From: Dehalococcoidales bacterium
GTDB lineage: Bacteria > Chloroflexota > Dehalococcoidia > Dehalococcoidales > UBA5760
Direction of reading: 5' to 3'
Assembly: GCA_028710655.1 (NCBI GenBank)
Contig: JAQTTS010000099.1
Coordinates: 1-7,567 of the forward strand
Length of the DNA stretch: 7,567 bases
Positions 6,113-7,567 of the stretch are shown piece after piece. The translations under genes were made by a program, and so were the position numbers. Under the pieces are notes generated by a model. The model was not told the DNA's origin. It did no database searches and saw nothing but the letters and a program-made list of their open reading frames with translations. How positions within the stretch are numbered: the stretch's first letter is position 1; each line of letters opens with the position of its first letter.

Positions 6113-6686
6113 ACACCTTGGCAAAATCCGCAATTGTAAACTCACTGATGGTCGGGTCTTTGCCCACAATCAATAGGGCCTGCTCATAGCCGAAAAGGGT
6201 CTGGGGGACACCCGGCGAGCCGCCGTATATCTTGCAGTAGATGTCGTCCCAGTCGTTACCCACATTGGTCGGCAGGGTAAAGGTGTATGAATCGGTCACC
6301 TGGGTCGGCGTCGTGTATTGGGGAATGCTCTTTGAGTTCTGTCCCACCATCTTCTCATCAAAACCGAATAGCCCGTACACTCCGATGGAGTAGTAACACA
6401 CGGCGCTGGCGATGGCAGGTCCCGAATACTTGAAGGACATGGTTATCTTGAGCTTTTCCCCCGGTGCCAGCGTTACCTGCTTAGGAGCCGGGTTCATATA
6501 GCCCAGCGGGATGTAGACTCCACCAGCCAGGGTATAGAACTTATGGGTATTCGGGTCGTAGAAAATACGCTCGCCGGTTTTCGGGTCGATATACCAGCCA
6601 GCGACCAGCGGCTCCGGCAGCGGTTGCGTGCTTTCCTCTAGAGTTTTAAACTCTCCAAGGTCTATAGCCAGTGTTTTCAGTTCCAT
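6111..6686 (-). CDS. Beta-sandwich protein with aromatic DPxT repeats and conserved C-terminal tail
   Basis: This 191-residue protein has no signal peptide or membrane helix. Residues 30-53 hold two close copies of an aromatic-DPxT motif (WYIDPKTGERIF then YDPNTHKFYTL), loosely like a WW-domain or cell-surface repeat strand pair. Residues 68-174 form a beta-rich domain that aligns by eye with the next gene's product: APGEKLKITMSFKY here against AGDKVRVTVSFKY there, then a shared Y-x(n)-LFG...MVxQ block and a final hydrophobic strand ending LLIV/VIIV. The protein ends ISEFTIADFAKV, matching the tail of the preceding paralogue. The start has AAGGAGG at a 6-base spacing. The stop TAG overlaps the next gene's ribosome binding site. 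Its role is unknown; a surface or virion component is a reasonable guess. Confidence 0.75.
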   Translation of the reverse strand: MELKTLAIDLGEFKTLEESTQPLPEPLVAGWYIDPKTGERIFYDPNTHKFYTLAGGVYIPLGYMNPAPKQVTLAPGEKLKITMSFKYSGPAIASAVCYYSIGVYGLFGFDEKMVGQNSKSIPQYTTPTQVTDSYTFTLPTNVGNDWDDIYCKIYGGSPGVPQTLFGYEQALLIVGKDPTISEFTIADFAKV

Positions 6687-6692
6687 GGTTTG

Positions 6693-6699
6693 CCTCCTT
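6693..6699 (-). promoter_or_regulatory. Ribosome binding site overlapping the upstream stop codon
   Basis: AAGGAGG, 6 bases before the ATG at 6686, begins inside the TAA stop (6698-6700) of the preceding beta-sandwich gene, giving TAAGGAGG. A ribosome terminating upstream therefore sits on the next initiation site, which suggests coupled translation of the two paralogues. Confidence 0.75.
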
Positions 6700-7081
6700 A
6701 CACTTTGTAGAAATCCGCTATCTGAAACTCGCTCACATGCGGTGTCAGGCTGGCGAGATTAATCACCTTTGTGAGCTCGTCATCGAAATACCAGTAGCCG
6801 TCCGCTCCGTACCAGTAGCTGTAAGCATGAATGGTTACCCGGCTGTCTGGCATGTAAAGATAACCGTTGAAGGAATAGGTCACGCCACCGTCCACATTGG
6901 CGCTGTTCTCCGGGAAGTTGATGCCCGGCCAGGGCGAGACGCCGTATTCCAGTCCGCCACCCACCATGATGCCGATAGGAGCAGAGTAGAGGTTTTTTAC
7001 CCGCACGGTGATGTCTAACCGGCTCCCTGACGCTGCCTGGGACGGGGAGACTATTTCAATTACATCGGCATACTGTGCCAT
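6698..7081 (-). CDS. Beta-sandwich (CARDB/Ig-like) protein with conserved C-terminal tail
   Basis: This 127-residue protein has no signal peptide or membrane helix. The N-terminal half alternates like strands of an Ig-like or CARDB-type fold (SPSQAASGSRLDITVRVKN, residues 12-30). A very aromatic stretch follows (HAYSYWYGADGYWYFDDE, residues 85-102). It ends with VSEFQIADFYKV, almost the same 12 residues that end the next gene's product. The opening strand pattern (A-x-G-x-x-L-x-I-T-V) recurs in both downstream genes, so the three look paralogous, although overall identity is low. The ATG directly follows the upstream TAG, and AAGGA is 7 bases before it. Its TAA is part of the next gene's ribosome binding site. 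A structural or surface role (virion protein, adhesion) is an inference from fold and clustering only. Confidence 0.75.
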   Translation of the reverse strand: MAQYADVIEIVSPSQAASGSRLDITVRVKNLYSAPIGIMVGGGLEYGVSPWPGINFPENSANVDGGVTYSFNGYLYMPDSRVTIHAYSYWYGADGYWYFDDELTKVINLASLTPHVSEFQIADFYKV

Positions 7082-7408
7082 CTATTCATCCTTCTTCTCG
7101 GGAGTTGATGTTTCCGTATCTGTAGGGCTGTTGGGTAGAGGAAAACTGCCGTTACCTAGCTTACTGGCGATACGGTTGCCCAGGACGTCCACGCCGGCAC
7201 CTCCCAGGAAGGCGTAGAACAAATCCAACATACCTAACGAGCCGGAGAGCTCGTAGCCCGCCGCGAAGACCGCGCCGGCAATCAGAGCCCGTATAGCCGA
7301 ACTGCCGAATTTACGCTGATTAAAGGGTTCGTTGCTTTCCAGCCAGCCCGCAAAAGCAGCAGCCAGTCCACCCGCTAAAGCCGCCAATGCGATATAGAAT
7401 CTGTCCAT
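7082..7408 (-). CDS. Small three-helix membrane protein with charged C-terminal tail
   Basis: This 108-residue protein has three hydrophobic stretches, at about residues 4-22, 37-55 and 57-76. A short polar loop with NQRK (residues 30-33) separates the first two. The tail (residues 85-108) is soluble, rich in Pro, Ser, Thr and Glu, and ends KKDE. The ATG is supported by AGGAGG five bases upstream. The TAG stop is immediately followed by the ATG of the next gene, so the two are probably translationally coupled. Size and layout are compatible with a phage holin or another small membrane protein of a mobile element. The stretch around GGAGVDVLGNRIASK resembles segments seen in small phage-encoded membrane proteins, but that is only an impression. 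There is no signal peptide cleavage site and no recognised domain, so function is left open. Confidence 0.75.
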   Translation of the reverse strand: MDRFYIALAALAGGLAAAFAGWLESNEPFNQRKFGSSAIRALIAGAVFAAGYELSGSLGMLDLFYAFLGGAGVDVLGNRIASKLGNGSFPLPNSPTDTETSTPEKKDE

Positions 7409-7413
7409 AGCGT

Positions 7414-7419
7414 CCTCCT
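7414..7419 (-). promoter_or_regulatory. Consensus Shine-Dalgarno site of the 7082-7408 gene
   Basis: AGGAGG lies 5 bases upstream of the ATG at 7408. It sits in the 16-base gap between the two small membrane protein genes and fixes the start of the downstream one. It is among the strongest ribosome binding sites in the window. Confidence 0.8.
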
Positions 7420-7424
7420 ATGCT

Positions 7425-7567
7425 TTATCCCTTCCGCATGAACTTGCCCCAGATAACCCCACCGATGGCGACCAGACAGCTTCCAGTAGTGACTATCGCC
7501 CAGCCGATGTCGGCATGAGTAGCCAGTTCAACGCCAATGCCTACACCAATAGCAGCGACCCCTACCA
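7425..7567 (-). CDS. Small hydrophobic membrane protein, C-terminal part (5' end outside window)
   Basis: An open frame enters from the right edge and ends at a TAA (7425-7427). It has no start codon inside the window. The 46 visible residues are strongly hydrophobic and glycine-rich. One membrane-spanning stretch is clear (GWAIVTTGSCLVAIGGVIWG), preceded by a shorter hydrophobic run (VGVAAIGVGIGVEL) and followed by a basic end (KFMRKG) that would favour a cytoplasmic C-terminus. A 16-base spacer, containing the ribosome binding site of the next gene, separates it from the next membrane protein, so both are probably in one transcript. Two small membrane proteins in a row recall phage holin-type or virion membrane proteins, but no family can be named. 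The reading frame is well supported by its position and tight spacing; the function is unknown. Confidence 0.6.
   Translation of the reverse strand, partial: VGVAAIGVGIGVELATHADIGWAIVTTGSCLVAIGGVIWGKFMRKG

Overview
The window carries eleven genes or gene parts, all on the minus strand, so transcription runs from right to left (high to low coordinates). Genes abut or overlap almost everywhere. The largest gap is 22 bases, and there is no tRNA, rRNA, CRISPR array, insertion sequence, or convincing internal promoter or terminator. It reads as one long polycistronic block of a mobile element or (pro)virus. Strong AGGAGG-type ribosome binding sites and two likely GTG starts fit a bacterium or an SD-using archaeon. 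A Chloroflexota-like host is possible from general impression, but nothing here proves it.

Layout in transcription order. (1) The 3' end of a small membrane protein (7425-7567, cut by the window edge) and a three-helix membrane protein with a charged tail (7082-7408). (2) Three small beta-sandwich-like proteins (6698-7081, 6111-6686, 5628-6101) that look paralogous. Two end in nearly the same 12-residue C-terminal tail, and the third ends in an extremely methionine-rich membrane anchor. (3) A compact tyrosine recombinase with an inserted zinc ribbon (4945-5628) and an unrecognised 101-residue protein (4617-4922). (4) A DUF192-domain protein with a transmembrane helix (3697-4614), a GHKL-type ATPase fused to an HExxH metalloprotease (2192-3694), and a membrane-anchored ArdC-like antirestriction/metalloprotease protein with two zinc ribbons (636-2192). 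(5) A basic protein with a winged-helix-like core (14-652).

The recombinase and the ArdC-like protein are the best evidence for a mobile element: one handles integration or resolution, the other is of a family linked to protecting incoming DNA. No terminase, portal, major capsid, relaxase or replication initiator is visible, so virus, plasmid and integrative element cannot be told apart here. Recurring modules link otherwise unrelated proteins: the same CPxC-x10-CPxCG ribbon in recombinase and ArdC, the same TM-plus-LLPQT linker in the DUF192 and ArdC proteins, and the same C-terminal tail in two beta proteins. This reuse suggests the block evolved as a unit and may act partly at a membrane.
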